A stretch of DNA of 64,000 nucleotides. Origin: Eremophila alpestris peregrina. Taxonomy: Eukaryota > Chordata > Aves > Passeriformes > Alaudidae. The stretch's first letter is position 1. Each line of letters starts with the position of its first letter. A model generated the notes under the pieces. It was given only the letters and a program-made list of their open reading frames with translations. It made no database searches and was not told the DNA's origin. The stretch covers positions 14,469,667 to 14,533,666 of the forward strand of contig WMCF01000015.1 in assembly GCA_009792885.1 (NCBI GenBank), read 5' to 3'. A program made the position numbers and the translations under genes. Positions 36,366 through 47,700 of this stretch are shown here, piece after piece.

Positions 36366-37911
36366 TTGCCAACAGTTCTAGTATCTTTGCTTTTTTTTTG
36401 CAGAAAACTACTTTTGAAGAAGTTTTCATTCGTACATTTTTATAGGATATTGACCTATTATTCAGGGGAACAATTTCAGCTTGTATGGGACACAAAACAG
36501 AGATAAAAAATTAATTTCTAATTGAGAAAAAAACACAGATGAGTGTTACAGGTTGAATAGATGATGTTTGGGGACTGGGATGTTTTATTTTCTATGAGAT
36601 TTTTTTTTTAATTTAAAGCCTGTCCTAACCAGATTACCAAGGAATGTTTCCTCATCCAAAGGAGAACAACTGTATGCATTGGACTATAAATAAGGTAACT
36701 GTACCTTCATATTACACTGAGGCATTTTACAGTGTATGAAATTCTGATGCACAGAACTGAGCCAGTTGACTATGCTGATCAATAAAAACATGAAACATGA
36801 ATTGCTTGGGAAAGAATTGAGTGTTTACAATTTGTAGAAAAAAAAAAGTGATGAGTGCAAGCAAAAAGCAGTAACTTGTAGGAAATAGAGTCGATCACAC
36901 TGGAGACAGGCAGCTCTTGCTATTTGTTGTGAATTCTCTGGTTTAATAATTATAACTCATGTTAATTCAGAAAACAGATGTTAAGCTGATGAGAACAAAC
37001 CCATTGTTATGTTTTGCCAGTTCTGCTGTGAATTTTTAGTTCAACTTCAGTAAATAAAGTCCCAGTGCAGTTAGTGGAAACCCTGGGGTAAGAGTCAAAT
37101 GAAGCCCCCAGACTCTGCTCAACTTCCCTTAGTGCATTACACAGCTGGATGAAACTCTGTATCAGTGAAATGGTGGTGATAACCTTTCCATCTCCCCACA
37201 GAATGGAGCACAGCTCAAGTACATCAGATGGGATGGTCCAGTGAATTGGAGATAAATTGGTACTGCACCCAAATATACTGCTTGGTTTCATTTTTTAAAA
37301 AATGATTTATTTATACTGTTCTTTGACTCATCGACTTCACCTCCTGTCTGAAGTGGATGAGGTACTTCATGATGAAAAGTAGGAGATCAGCACCTGATGT
37401 GGAATAAAAAGCCTGTGTTGTCAAGAAAAAGGAAGTTTAAAAATATGGAGTGAGGAGTGACATGTAAGGATAGAATCTGAGAGCTTAGTATTTTGAGGTG
37501 TAAATAGTGGTTAAAGCTGATGTTCCTTGTTTTGAAAGCACTTTCATTTTTGACATTTTTCTCATATGTTATGATAGCTTTAAAAATTTAAGAGTTGAAT
37601 CAAATAATAAAGCAATTGAGTTAGAGATGTAAAGAGGCCAGTGAGTAATCCCTGTAAGTTAAAAAAGGTATAGTTTTTTCTTTGCTTCAATTAACTTTCA
37701 GATATTCACTTTCATAAATTTCTAAGCTATAGCCTATGAATTAATTAGTGTTTTTAGGGACTTTGGAGACAGGAATGCAGTGTAGTAGCTCTCCTCATTT
37801 CCATGCTTGTCAGTATTGAGCAGCAGTGTGAAAAAGAGGGCTAGAAATACGAGTGGTTAATGTGCTCAGCTGTGGAAGCAGGCCATAGTCCAAACTAAAT
37901 TAATCACATTC
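36366..37911. other. Intron 1 block without recognised elements
   Basis: AT-rich sequence with no exon or repeat I can name. Short open frames only. Confidence 0.45.
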
Positions 37912-38015
37912 TATCTGTCTGTCTGTCTGTCTATCTACCTATCTGTCTGTCTATCTACCTATCTGTCTGTCTATCTATCTACCTATCTACCTACCTACCT
38001 ATCTATCTATTTACT
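37912..38015 (+). repeat. Compound tetranucleotide microsatellite
   Basis: About 100 bp built from CTGT, CTAT and CTAC units in blocks, which is CAGA/TAGA/TAGG on the other strand. A higher-order pattern (CTGTCTGTCTATCTACCTAT) repeats two to three times, suggesting expansion of an already mixed unit. Likely length-polymorphic. Confidence 0.9.
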
Positions 38016-38106
38016 ATCTGGTTCTCTTCATGCAAAACTTACCTTATTCTGGGGATGCAAATTTTGAGGAAGAGATGTGACTGAGATTTTGTCTGTGTGT
38101 GCATAT

Positions 38107-38136
38107 ATGTAAATGCATTTGGATGCATATTTACAT
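38107..38136. repeat. Imperfect palindrome with ATGCAT cores
   Basis: ATGTAAATGCAT pairs with ATGCATATTTACAT around TTGG, with a 2-nt bulge. It is octamer-like and AT-rich. Confidence 0.35.
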
Positions 38137-38518
38137 ACACAGAAATACAAAACAAGCATAGCTGTGCTGCTTTTGGCTGGGATAGAGTGTTTTTTGGCAC
38201 CCAGTGTGGATCTTGAAGGGTTTGAGATGACAACAGATTTGATAGGGGAGTGCTAGACTGACTTTATAGCTGTTACTGCTGTTTAGCTATTAATTGGCAG
38301 GCTTCTATGTTTGCCATGGGGCTTGCTGGCCTGTTAGAGCCTAGTGCTCATTAGTGGCTGCTTTTTGCAGTGATTGTCATGGTTTACCCCCAGCCAACAA
38401 CTGAGCACCACACAGCTGCTTGTTCACTCCTCTCCAGTGCAATTGGGAAGAGAAGGCTAAATGTGAGAAAACTCATGGGTAGAGACAAAAACAGTTTAAT
38501 ATGTAAAGCAAAAGGTGC

Positions 38519-38612
38519 AAAAAAACCAAACCAAACCAAAGCAAAAAAACCCAAAAAACCCCCCCAAAAACAAAACAAAACAAAACAAAAAACACCAAAA
38601 CAAAAAACCAGA
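38519..38612 (+). repeat. A/C-only tract inside the LTR
   Basis: CCAAA/CAAAA units and a C run expand the A-rich part of the LTR. They create lysine/proline/asparagine-rich open frames that are not genes. Confidence 0.7.
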
Positions 38613-38760
38613 ACAAGGAATTCATTCACCACTTCTCATGGGCAGGCAGATTTTCAGCCTTCTCCAGGAAAGTGGGGTTCCATCACATATAATGGTCACC
38701 ATCATTCTGAATTTATGCCCCTTCTCCTCCTTCCCCCAGGTTTCTGTGCTGAGTGTGACA

Positions 38761-39088
38761 CTGTAGAGAGCATCCAAAGGATGGCAACAAAGATGGTGGA
38801 GGACCTTGAGGAGTGACTGAGGTCACTTGTTCTGTTCAGCCTGGAGGAGACTGAGGGCAGCCCTGATTGCAGTTACAGCTTCCTCCTGAGGGGAAGAGGA
38901 GGGGCAGGCACTGGAACAGGCTCCCCAGGGCAGTGGTCATAGCCCCAAGGCTGACAGACTTCAAAAAGTGTTTGGACAATGCTTTCAGGCACATGGTGTG
39001 ACTCTTGGGGATGGTTCTATGCAGGGCTGGGAGTTTGACTCAATGATCCTTGAGGGTCCCTTCCAGCTCAGCATATTTCTGTGATTTT
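38761..39088 (+). mobile_element. CR1 3' fragment inserted in the LTR
   Basis: Starts at GAGAGCATCCAAAGGATGGC, runs through GGAGGAGACTGAGGGCAGCC and GGCTCCCCAGGGCAGTGGTC, and ends with TTGAGGGTCCCTTCCAGCTC and a degraded TTCTGTGATTTT tail. This is the typical order of the CR1 3' end in + orientation, 5'-truncated as usual. The flanks rejoin as LTR sequence, so it inserted after the LTR. Confidence 0.85.
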
Positions 39089-39342
39089 GTTACATGTTAT
39101 GGGATATTCCTTTGGCCAGTTGGGTTCAGTTGTCTAGGCTGTGTCCTCTCCCAGCTCCTTGTGCACCTTCAGCTCACTCACTCTTGGGGTGGTGTGAGAA
39201 GCAGAAAAAGCATTTATGCTGTGTCAGCACTGCTCAACTGTAACAAAAACATACCTGTGTTAATACTGTTTTCAGCAAAAAACTAAGGCTTAGCACCTTC
39301 CTAGCTATTGTGAAGAACATTATCTCAGCCCAAACCAGCACA

Positions 39343-42300
39343 TTAGTTTCTGTAGATATTTATATTTTGAGGTTTTTTTAATATTATATGCACACATGGG
39401 ACCTTCTATATGCATACTGACTGTACACAGACATACATACATGTGTCTGTGTGTGTATATCTGTGCATGCTAAATGTGTGCATTAGGCATGCATGGAAAT
39501 TTTTAGGGGTGTAAGGAGTTTTTGACATATTTTACCAGCAGAGAAACATGTGAGGATTTTTTTGTTCTCTGTTTTCCCTACACTTCTTTTTCACCCCCAA
39601 AAAAATCATTGAGATGAATTGACATGTAGTGGCATCTCTGCTTTATCTCAAAGAGGAGAAAATTGTTTGGACATTAATGTTGGTTAGAGAGGCCATGTCT
39701 TCATTACAGTTTCTAAACAGATGTGTAATTGGTGGATGGGGTTGACTGCTTTCTGTCAGTATTTTGTGACTCACTACAGCTGAAAGTTGACAGCATCTTC
39801 TGGATCATGGTTGTTTTCTAATTATCCATTTCCAGTGTCTTGCCTTTAATTTAATTAGCCTTTTTGTGTGTGTGGTTAAGACTGAGTTATTAGAGGTAAA
39901 CTGTCCCCTTAGTTCCCGAATTTTCCTTGTAGATGTATATATATATATATCTTATATATAAGAATCTACTTAGGTACTATTCAGTAATAACCAATTTTCC
40001 ATCTGTTTTGGGGGCTGAATAGCTACAAGTGAGAACTGCAGCTAACTTTTCCTTTGAGTCTGGAAGGGAGAGAGTAAACAGAATCATGGATTTAAATGAT
40101 CTTACTGCATTAACTGGGTAATCAGTTCATTGTAAGAAAATATTAAAACCACTAAAGTGGGTCTGAGGGCAAATGCCTTTTCTTAAACAAACTGCTGATG
40201 ATTACTGATATGAGATCCAGTGATGGAGTAGGATAATCAGACTGATAAATGGAAATTTCCTTTTCATGCATCAACTTCATTGGTTATCTCAAATAATTTT
40301 AAGACATATGTTTTAGAAACAAGTCTTTAGTACAGTATTTTTGTGAGGTCATTAGTGCAATGTTCTGCACAGTCCATACTAATCTTCATAGTTTAGCATT
40401 GTGCCTGCTTTCCATCTAAAACACCTTTACCTCCAGCCCACAATCCTTTTAAAAACCAGTTGTATGTTGAGTTAAAAGATATATAAATTGTGGTCTGATC
40501 TCTGGTTCAGATTTAATTTTAAATTCATTGTGCAGTGTGTTCTGGGTGATGTGAGAAGATAATTAGTTTTGTATATTTTTATCTTTTCAATTTTATTGTG
40601 CTGATAGTCTACTGAATGATACTATTCGTAGTCTACCTTTATTTTGCTCATAATCTACTTTGATAACTATTAGAGGGGAAAAATACCGAGCCTTTGGAAA
40701 CTTGATTTTATTTTTCCCTGTTTTGGTTTGCTGAGTTAAGAACTGTAACGCAGTATGTGCACTTCTACACTAACAGTCAGAGATACGAAACTAAAGTTTA
40801 ATAAGTGATCTGTTTCTCTGTTATCTCCTATGTTAATTTTGTCCTCTGTGTTACATTTGTATGTGTACAGCAGCAGATACTTTCACCTAACAACTGGTAC
40901 CATCTGGAGGAGTCATCCATGTAATATTAATGTTACTTTTTTTCCTAAGAAAAAATACATGTTTAAATAGCTAGAATATTCAAACAGACTTATTTTTAAA
41001 ATTAATTTCTGCTCACTGATGCTCAGTGATCATTCTGCACATCATTCCTTTGATCTGAATGTTTCCTTAATGTCAAATTGATGTTTTGGTAGAAAAGCTG
41101 CTTGTAAATACAGAATGACATAAAAATGTAAATTCTTGAATGTTAGAAAAAGCTATTTTTAAAACTCGCTTTAATGGTCCAGTGGTTTACTTTAAGGAAC
41201 AAACAGTTCATTTTTAAACATCCTGCTAGATGCAACTTTTAGCAAATGAGCTGGACTGGGATTTTTTTACGTGTGTCTCTTCCTTGCTCTCACATGCTGG
41301 ATGCCTGCATACCTTCCCTTTGGAGCATACAGCTGCATTTCCAGCGTGTGGGGTTGTGTCACTGATTTCTTAAGCTTGCCTGAGTGATCTGAAGCACGAG
41401 ATTGAAAGTTGGCTGTCCCCAACAGAAGGAGTACTTGGCATTCTTGGCTTTATTAGACATTTTGAAAAGTGTTTAAAATCGCATTGGTTTAAATAGTCAA
41501 TTCATCAGCTCATTTGCTTGGCCCATGTAATATTTCTAATGATGAGAAAGCGCAAGAAATCAGAGAATGTATTTTTAACCATCAACCAAGTTAATCTTAG
41601 ATTTCCAGCTCTTTAGAATTACTGTTATTGAGATTTTTTAGAGCTTTTTTTTTCCTGAAAAATAATTCAGATCTGTTTGTGTTGGGGTGTTAGGAGTTCT
41701 CCTTTTGTTTTTTGGGTTTTTTTTTTTTTTTAATACATATTAGTAAAGGACTGTTATTCCTGTTCTCATATCTTTGGCTGAGAGCCCCTTAATTTCAAAG
41801 TTATAATAATTCAGAGGGAAGGGGTTTACATTTTCCATTCCAAGGGAGGCTCCTGCCTTCCTTAGCAGACACTTGTCTTTCAAACCAAGATAATTTTGTT
41901 TAATCACTGAAGCATATATAAAACAACGTAAAATAATTTTTCTTCAGCGAGATCTAGTGTAGTTCTGTTAATTCTGTGTATGTATTGTTGTGGATGAGCA
42001 TTATATTCTCCCCTCCCTGTTCTTGCTGTCTTTAACCATCAAATGTGGGCATTGATACAGTCACTCCCTTCTGGAAGTGTAGAGACTTCAGATAAAAACA
42101 GCTTACAGTTATTGTTAGTGATCTGCTGAGGCCTGACCACTGAGATAACCACAAACACTGTTTTCAGCTACTTCAATCCCAGTCTTAATACACTTTATTA
42201 AAGAAGAAGAATGTAAGAAATAAGTGGTTTGAGTCTGATATTTCCTATGGACCATTTTCCTTATTCATCTTCAAAGGGAGGAAGTAGCCAGGCAATATAG

Positions 42301-43149
42301 GAGCAAAGGAGAAATGAACTTGTATAATGTACATGCAAAAATCTGAGGAGTTGGAAATATAATGATGAATACCTACAGTGGGTAGTAATAAATAAAGCCT
42401 AGATATTTTTGTTTATTTATCACTGTTTTGCAGTGACTCTAGTCCCTGCATTGGGTGCATCATCAATCTTTCTGGCAATTCATATGCAGACAGAATTCTG
42501 CGGAAACAAGTCATCTGCTTGCATTTTCACTGTCAGGCCTGGGTTTCATTTGCCTTGATCAAAATAAATCCTGAAGTTTACCATAACCTAACCTCTGGAT
42601 CTAAATGTTACATTTATAATTAGCTTTTGTGTTTGTGAGTTGGGTTGGGGGTGGTGATGAGGGTGGTTTGTGTTTGGTTGTTTATTGTTTGCTTGGTTTA
42701 TTTTATGTAACTAATATATGGAATTTTTCATGCAGAGAATACAACTGACATTTGGTAAGCATGAATATCAGATATTGGAGTTTGTAGCTCAGAGAGAGAA
42801 TTGGCAAAGAAAAGCAAACAGAATAAAAAAGGCAAAGCAGAAATGAGTCTAGACCAGCAAAAATGACAGTCACAGCTAATATTCATGTTTCCTAATACTG
42901 AGCCAGTCACTTCCACTTTGTAATCAGTGGAAAGAAATGGGCACCATTAGGGTCATGTCTCGTCTGGTTTAGACACTTCAGGATAAAGCACATAAAATAT
43001 GAGATACATAAATATATCAAAGAAAAAGGGTTTTCTAACATTTTCTCCACTGTCTACACAGGCAGGCTTAGGGGTAGTGGTTGGGACAGATCCCACAATG
43101 CTGCCTCCTACCTGCATCAGCTTTTGCAAGGAGAGCAAAAGGGTATGAA
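39343..43149. other. Intron 1 block without recognised genes
   Basis: Contains TG/CA-rich sequence around 39405-39480 with a 9-bp hairpin (39425-39433 with 39444-39452), an AT dinucleotide run with hairpin at 39929-39969, and a T run at about 41715-41731. The rest is AT-rich and unrecognised. Confidence 0.45.
39929..39969. repeat. AT microsatellite within a hairpin
   Basis: GTAGAT and ATCTAC flank an inner (TA)n tract with CTTATATATAAG at the right, forming an AT-rich potential cruciform of about 41 bp. Confidence 0.55.
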
Positions 43150-43897
43150 GAGAGGTGCTTTGTCCAAATGCAAGGTCCTGCACCTGTGTCAGGGCAACCC
43201 CAGATATGAGTACTCATTGGGAGAAGAAGTCACTGGGAGTGGCACTGCAGAGAAGGACTTGGAGATTCTTGTGGATGAAAAGCTGGACATGAGCCAATAG
43301 TGTGCACTTGCAGCCCAGAAGGCCAACCACATCCTGGGCTGCATCAAAAGCAGTGCGGCCAGGAGGTTGAGAGATTCTCCTTCTCCTCTGCCCTCATAAG
43401 ACCCTACCTGTAGAGCTGCATCCAGCTCTGGGGTCCTCAGCACGAAGTTGTGCACCTCATAGAGTGGGTCCAGGGCAGGGCTACGAAGGTGGAAAGCCTT
43501 GCCTATGACAGAGCAGGCTGTGAGAGCTGGGGTTGTTCAGCATGGAGAAGGCTCCAGGGAGACTTTATTGCAGCCTTACAGTACCTTAAGGGGGCTTCTA
43601 AAATGGAGAGAGAGGGACTCTTTTTATAGAGGCAGAGAGTAACAGGACAAGAGACAATGGATTTAAATGGTAAGAGGGCAGGTTTGGATTAGATGTTAGA
43701 AAGAAATGTGGGTGGTGAAGCACTAGTGCAGGTTGTCCAGAAAAGTTGTGGAGGCCCCATTGCTGTAAGTATTCAAGGCCAGATAGGATGGGACTTGGAG
43801 CAACCTGATCTAGTGGAAGGGGTCCCTGCCCATAGCAGTGGGATTGAAACTAAATGGTCTTTAAAGTCTCCTCCAACTCTCTCCAGTCTATGATCTT
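43150..43897 (+). mobile_element. CR1 retrotransposon fragment including end of ORF2
   Basis: About 750 bp of CR1 in + orientation. The 5' part corresponds to the C-terminal region of the reverse-transcriptase ORF, where GCAAGGTCCTGCACCTG, AAGGACTTGGAGATTCTTGT and CACATCCTGGGCTGCATCAA are landmarks. It is broken by stops and frameshifts. The 3' part ends with AGTCTCCTCCAACTCTCTCC and TCTATGATCTTTA. This is the longest CR1 in the window. No intact reading frame remains. Confidence 0.88.
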
Positions 43898-44504
43898 TAT
43901 CATATTGCTTCAGGTCAGGCCTGTGGTACAATCACAGGCAGGATTCTGAGTTGCAAAGGAAGCAGCCTAATGACTCACAGAATAATACTCATTAGAGGCA
44001 AAATTTTGTATCTTCCAACAATAGGGAGAAGTCTAATGAAGTGATGACAGTGGGTGAAATAACATTTTCCATCTTCGTCTTGTTAGTAGAGTTCATCCCA
44101 TCCTTCCAAAAGAGGATTCAGCTGTACTCGTCAGTACATGTTGAAAGCACAGTTAAACGTCAGCTACTTTTTTTTCTTGGGTGTATTAGTCTAGAAAAAG
44201 AGCCTGTGTCTCTTTTGTGACTGAATATTCTATTGACTAAATCATTTCTGTGCATGATGTGAAGAATTAGAAGTGATTTCCTCTTGCATAGTGTTTGATA
44301 GATTTTCTTTCCCATACCACTGCTGGAGAATGTTTATGAGCAGGATAATGGACATACTAGTCCCCTTTTACTGTCCCTGTCATTACATGTGGGCCACTAA
44401 TTGCCGTAAGGGGAACAGCTATATAGCATTTCTCCACATCCACATTGTGTCTGTGTGTCTGTGTCCAGCTGTGTCACTTTTGTGCCCTCCAATTCCTCTT
44501 GTAT
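43898..44504. other. Short interval between two CR1 copies
   Basis: About 600 bp of AT-rich intron with no recognised element. The 118-codon frame beginning at 44273 runs into the next CR1 and is not a gene. Confidence 0.45.
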
Positions 44505-44780
44505 GGAATCATAGAATGGTGTGTGTTCCAAGGGACCTTAAAGACCATCTGGTTCCAACTCCCCTTCCGTGGGCAGGGACGCCTTCCACTAGACTGGGTT
44601 GTTTGGGGCCCCATCCAGCCTGGCATTGAACGCTTCCAGGAATGGGGCATCCACAGCTTCACTGAGCTACCTGCTCCAATTCATCACCACCCTCCCAGTA
44701 AAGAATATCTTCCTCATATCTAATCTCAACCTATTCTCTTTCTGTTTAAAGCCATTCTCCCTTGTCCTATTCTACTGGAT
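44505..44780 (-). mobile_element. CR1 3' fragment
   Basis: Reversed CR1: GGAATCATAGAATGGTGTGT, then a CTTAAAGACCATCTGGTTCC-like stretch, CGCTTCCAGGAATGGGGCAT, ATCACCACCCTCCCAGTAAA, and a terminus near CTTGTCCTATTCTACTGG. It faces the previous CR1 in the opposite orientation, with about 600 bp between them. Confidence 0.85.
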
Positions 44781-47700
44781 ATTCAACATCCCAAATTTAT
44801 TTTTAGAGACAGCTGAGACCTTGATCACAGTTCTCAAAGACTGTAATAGACTAAATCATAGCTGTATCAGAGACTGCCTTCTGTCTATGCTTAGCAAAAC
44901 AAGTTTAATTCTAGTAGCTAATCAGACATTGGGGGCAAAGTGCTTGAATTTCAAGAGGAGTTTCTAGGCTAAAGATGTGTGTGCATTTTGTCCCTGTCCC
45001 ACAATATGACTAAATGTGCAGAGGAACACAAATCCCTCTTGAGTCATTAGCAACAGTGCTGTCTCTTTTAGGACAGTCTAATGGTATACTGACATTTCAG
45101 AGTAGTGAATTCCCTACAATTCCAAGCCTAATCAAACTTGTTGAAAACATTTAAATAATGAAAGTTTTGAAGAAAGATAGCTCTGTGATGATTTGACAGG
45201 ATTACTGAAAAGTCAGTCACATGCATTTTTGAAACAATTAATCATCTTCTACAGTCCACATTTTCTGGTGAAGAAGGGGTGTTGCTTTCTCACTGTGTTT
45301 AATATTTTGGGCACAAGAACAAGGAGATTTCAGTGTCACATGTTACATAAAGTTTGGAGTCTTTGACTGTGTGACACCTCCCTGCCTTCCCCCTCTCCCT
45401 CCCTCTGCTCCCCCTGCCAAGCTGTTTGAAGCTGCATTGTAGAATATTTTCCATAGAAACCTCCATGGAGATGCCTTTGTGCAGTTTTCTTTGTAGTTCA
45501 ACACTTGGGATCAAAATTTTGCTGGTTCTCAGTGGCAGCGGGTGCACCGTTAGTAGCTACCAATTCACAGATTGTCTCTCTCTTGTAGCTGGTTCCCTCT
45601 GCTTTCCCTGCCTTGTCTTTGGGCTGGGGGGGAAAATGAACCCTTATGCAAGAAGTGGTGCAGCCTCAGACTAATTTAATTGCATGTAGTTGGTAGGCCA
45701 GGAACAGTATGAGATGGGAAGGGAAGAAATGAGGCCAACATTGCACAGATGTGGAAGTATCATTTCACTGAGGTGAATTTGGGACTTGTACATTATCTGG
45801 CCCACGGCTACTGCTTGAATTCAGACTGCAGCTGTCTGATGAACTCCACTTTTAATTATTTTTTAAGGGCATCAAGAGTCTGCAATTGCTGTCCTTTTAT
45901 TCTTGTCTAGGTTGTCTAACACTTTTCATTAAAAAAGATTTTTGTACCTCTATTAAGCGTGTTATTTACTGCAGGCCTTTGGAAATCAGCAGAGATAACT
46001 GTAAAGCCAAAAAAGTGCTTTTTGTTCATTGCTTGAAATCCTAGAGTGTTTTTTTTTTTTTAAGTTATAAAAGATTGAAAACAGATACTATTTTTCTCTT
46101 GCTGCTTTTGTTGTCTGCAGAATTTTGGCAGCTTCTCAAAACACTGCCTGAGCACAAATATTCTTACCAAAATCTGGTCCCACACCTTCTGTCAGCAGTG
46201 TATGGTGCTTTACTGGGAAGGAGGTAGGAAATGGTATCACTTGGAAGAAGAAAGTTGTATCACTTCTCCAAGAAGGGCAAGACTTTTTATTTATTTTATT
46301 TTACGATAACATATATTTTACAATAACAGATGTTATTGGACTAAAGTTAAAGGACTCAAAAAGATGGGTAGGAGTGAAGGCAAGATGCTGGGTCTGTAGT
46401 CTGAAAGTGTCATGCCTCACCATGTGTGTAGGGAAGCCAGAGATTACAAGGATAGGAAAGCTATGCAAAGAATATGTATGTGAGCCTCACTTCATATTTA
46501 AAGGATTAACTAAAACAACTTTAGCATGGATGGCCACTAAAATTGCAAGTTGTCTGCCTTTTGGATGTTATTTATGGCAACATTGGACTCTTACCATTAC
46601 TCCTGAGGTAAATGGGAACATAATGTGAAAAGTCCATCTGTGAACTACATGAATGAGCAGTCTGTAAAATTGTGACTGGAGGCAAGTTCTGAATTTCTGT
46701 CCCCAGCTCCATCAGGGATTCACTGCCCTTATTTATACAAGGGGAAAGGTATGTTCTTATTCCATAGGATAGATGAGAAGATCACATGCACTGATGCTTG
46801 AATGGTGTGATGATGAAAAGTATCTTCTTAAAAGGAAATTAACAGTTCTGAAGCCAACAGGAAGGCTGGGTAGTGTATCATCCCCAAATGATCAGGATAA
46901 AAAGAAATAATTTATCTTGCTCTTTATAAGCAGCTTATATCCTTCTCACTGTCTCACCTGCTTGGAATTGAGGCTTCAGCAGAAAGAAATATTGTATCAT
47001 TTTGTAATTGCACATCTATAAAAATATTTTTGCCATTTACAGAGCTAAATAACAACTGTTCAACCAAACTATTCTGGTTTAGTCAGTTTCTTAGTGCTTG
47101 ACTTTGTCACTTAAAAATCATTCAGTGAATGTAATGTGACAGAATTTTTGAAATAAAGATTGAGCCAGTATAAATACTTGTTTCTTTTTTCCCTTATAAT
47201 TAATAGCAAAATGCTTCTCATGGTCCAAATAGTAACATTTGTGTTGCTACTGCTGATTGTATAATCAGGGCTTTTAATTTTCTGTAAGAAAAGTGGGAGT
47301 GGATTTTTTTTTTAATTTTTTTGTGTAAATAGTAAAGTGCTACAGAGTATAATTAGATGTCTCTGTTGGCCTGTCTTATTTCAGGAGATAACTTCTCTAT
47401 TTGGTTTTGGTGTTGTATTAAGTCTGGATAGAAATGGATATTTTGCAGGTTGCAAGGGGATTCTATCAAACTTTCTCTCAGGCTTCTTTCAGCTAAAGCT
47501 CTTTACCAAGAAATTCTAATAATAATCTTAGTAGGAAAAATTTCTATTTATAGCTCAGCTCTCTACTCACATGTTTTGGTGGTTTTTTTGTTGTTGTTAA
47601 GTTCCTAGAGAGCTCTAGGAATGAAGGGAAAGTACATCTACCAAAGTCTTCCTTAAACGGACCTTTTATCTTCTGCTTATTCTACAAAGAAGCCATTACC

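Larger units (their letters stand above)
38375..39342 (+). mobile_element. Solo-LTR-like endogenous retrovirus remnant, split by a CR1
   Basis: The left end TGTCATGGTTTACCCCCAGC and the right end terminating in AACCAGCACA match, from memory, the ends of an LTR family widespread in songbirds and other Neoaves. Internal landmarks agree: ACAGTTTAAT, GGAATTCATTCACCACTTCT, CTCCAGGAAAG, TTCCTTTGGCCAGTTGGG and GGGGTGGTGTGAGAAGCAG. It begins TG and ends CA as LTRs do. A CR1 occupies 38761-39088, leaving about 640 bp of LTR. No internal retroviral genes are attached. Target duplications are unclear: CATTAGT occurs at 38349-38355 and again at 39341-39347, but the left copy is about 20 bp outside the apparent end. 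The exact family name is uncertain. Confidence 0.7.

Noticed and set aside
37912..38015. CRISPR-like array
   Set aside because: The repeats are tetranucleotides without spacers in a vertebrate genome.
38370..38816. 148-codon Lys/Pro/Asn-rich plus-strand frame
   Set aside because: It crosses an LTR, its A/C tract and the CR1 junction, so it is a product of repeats.
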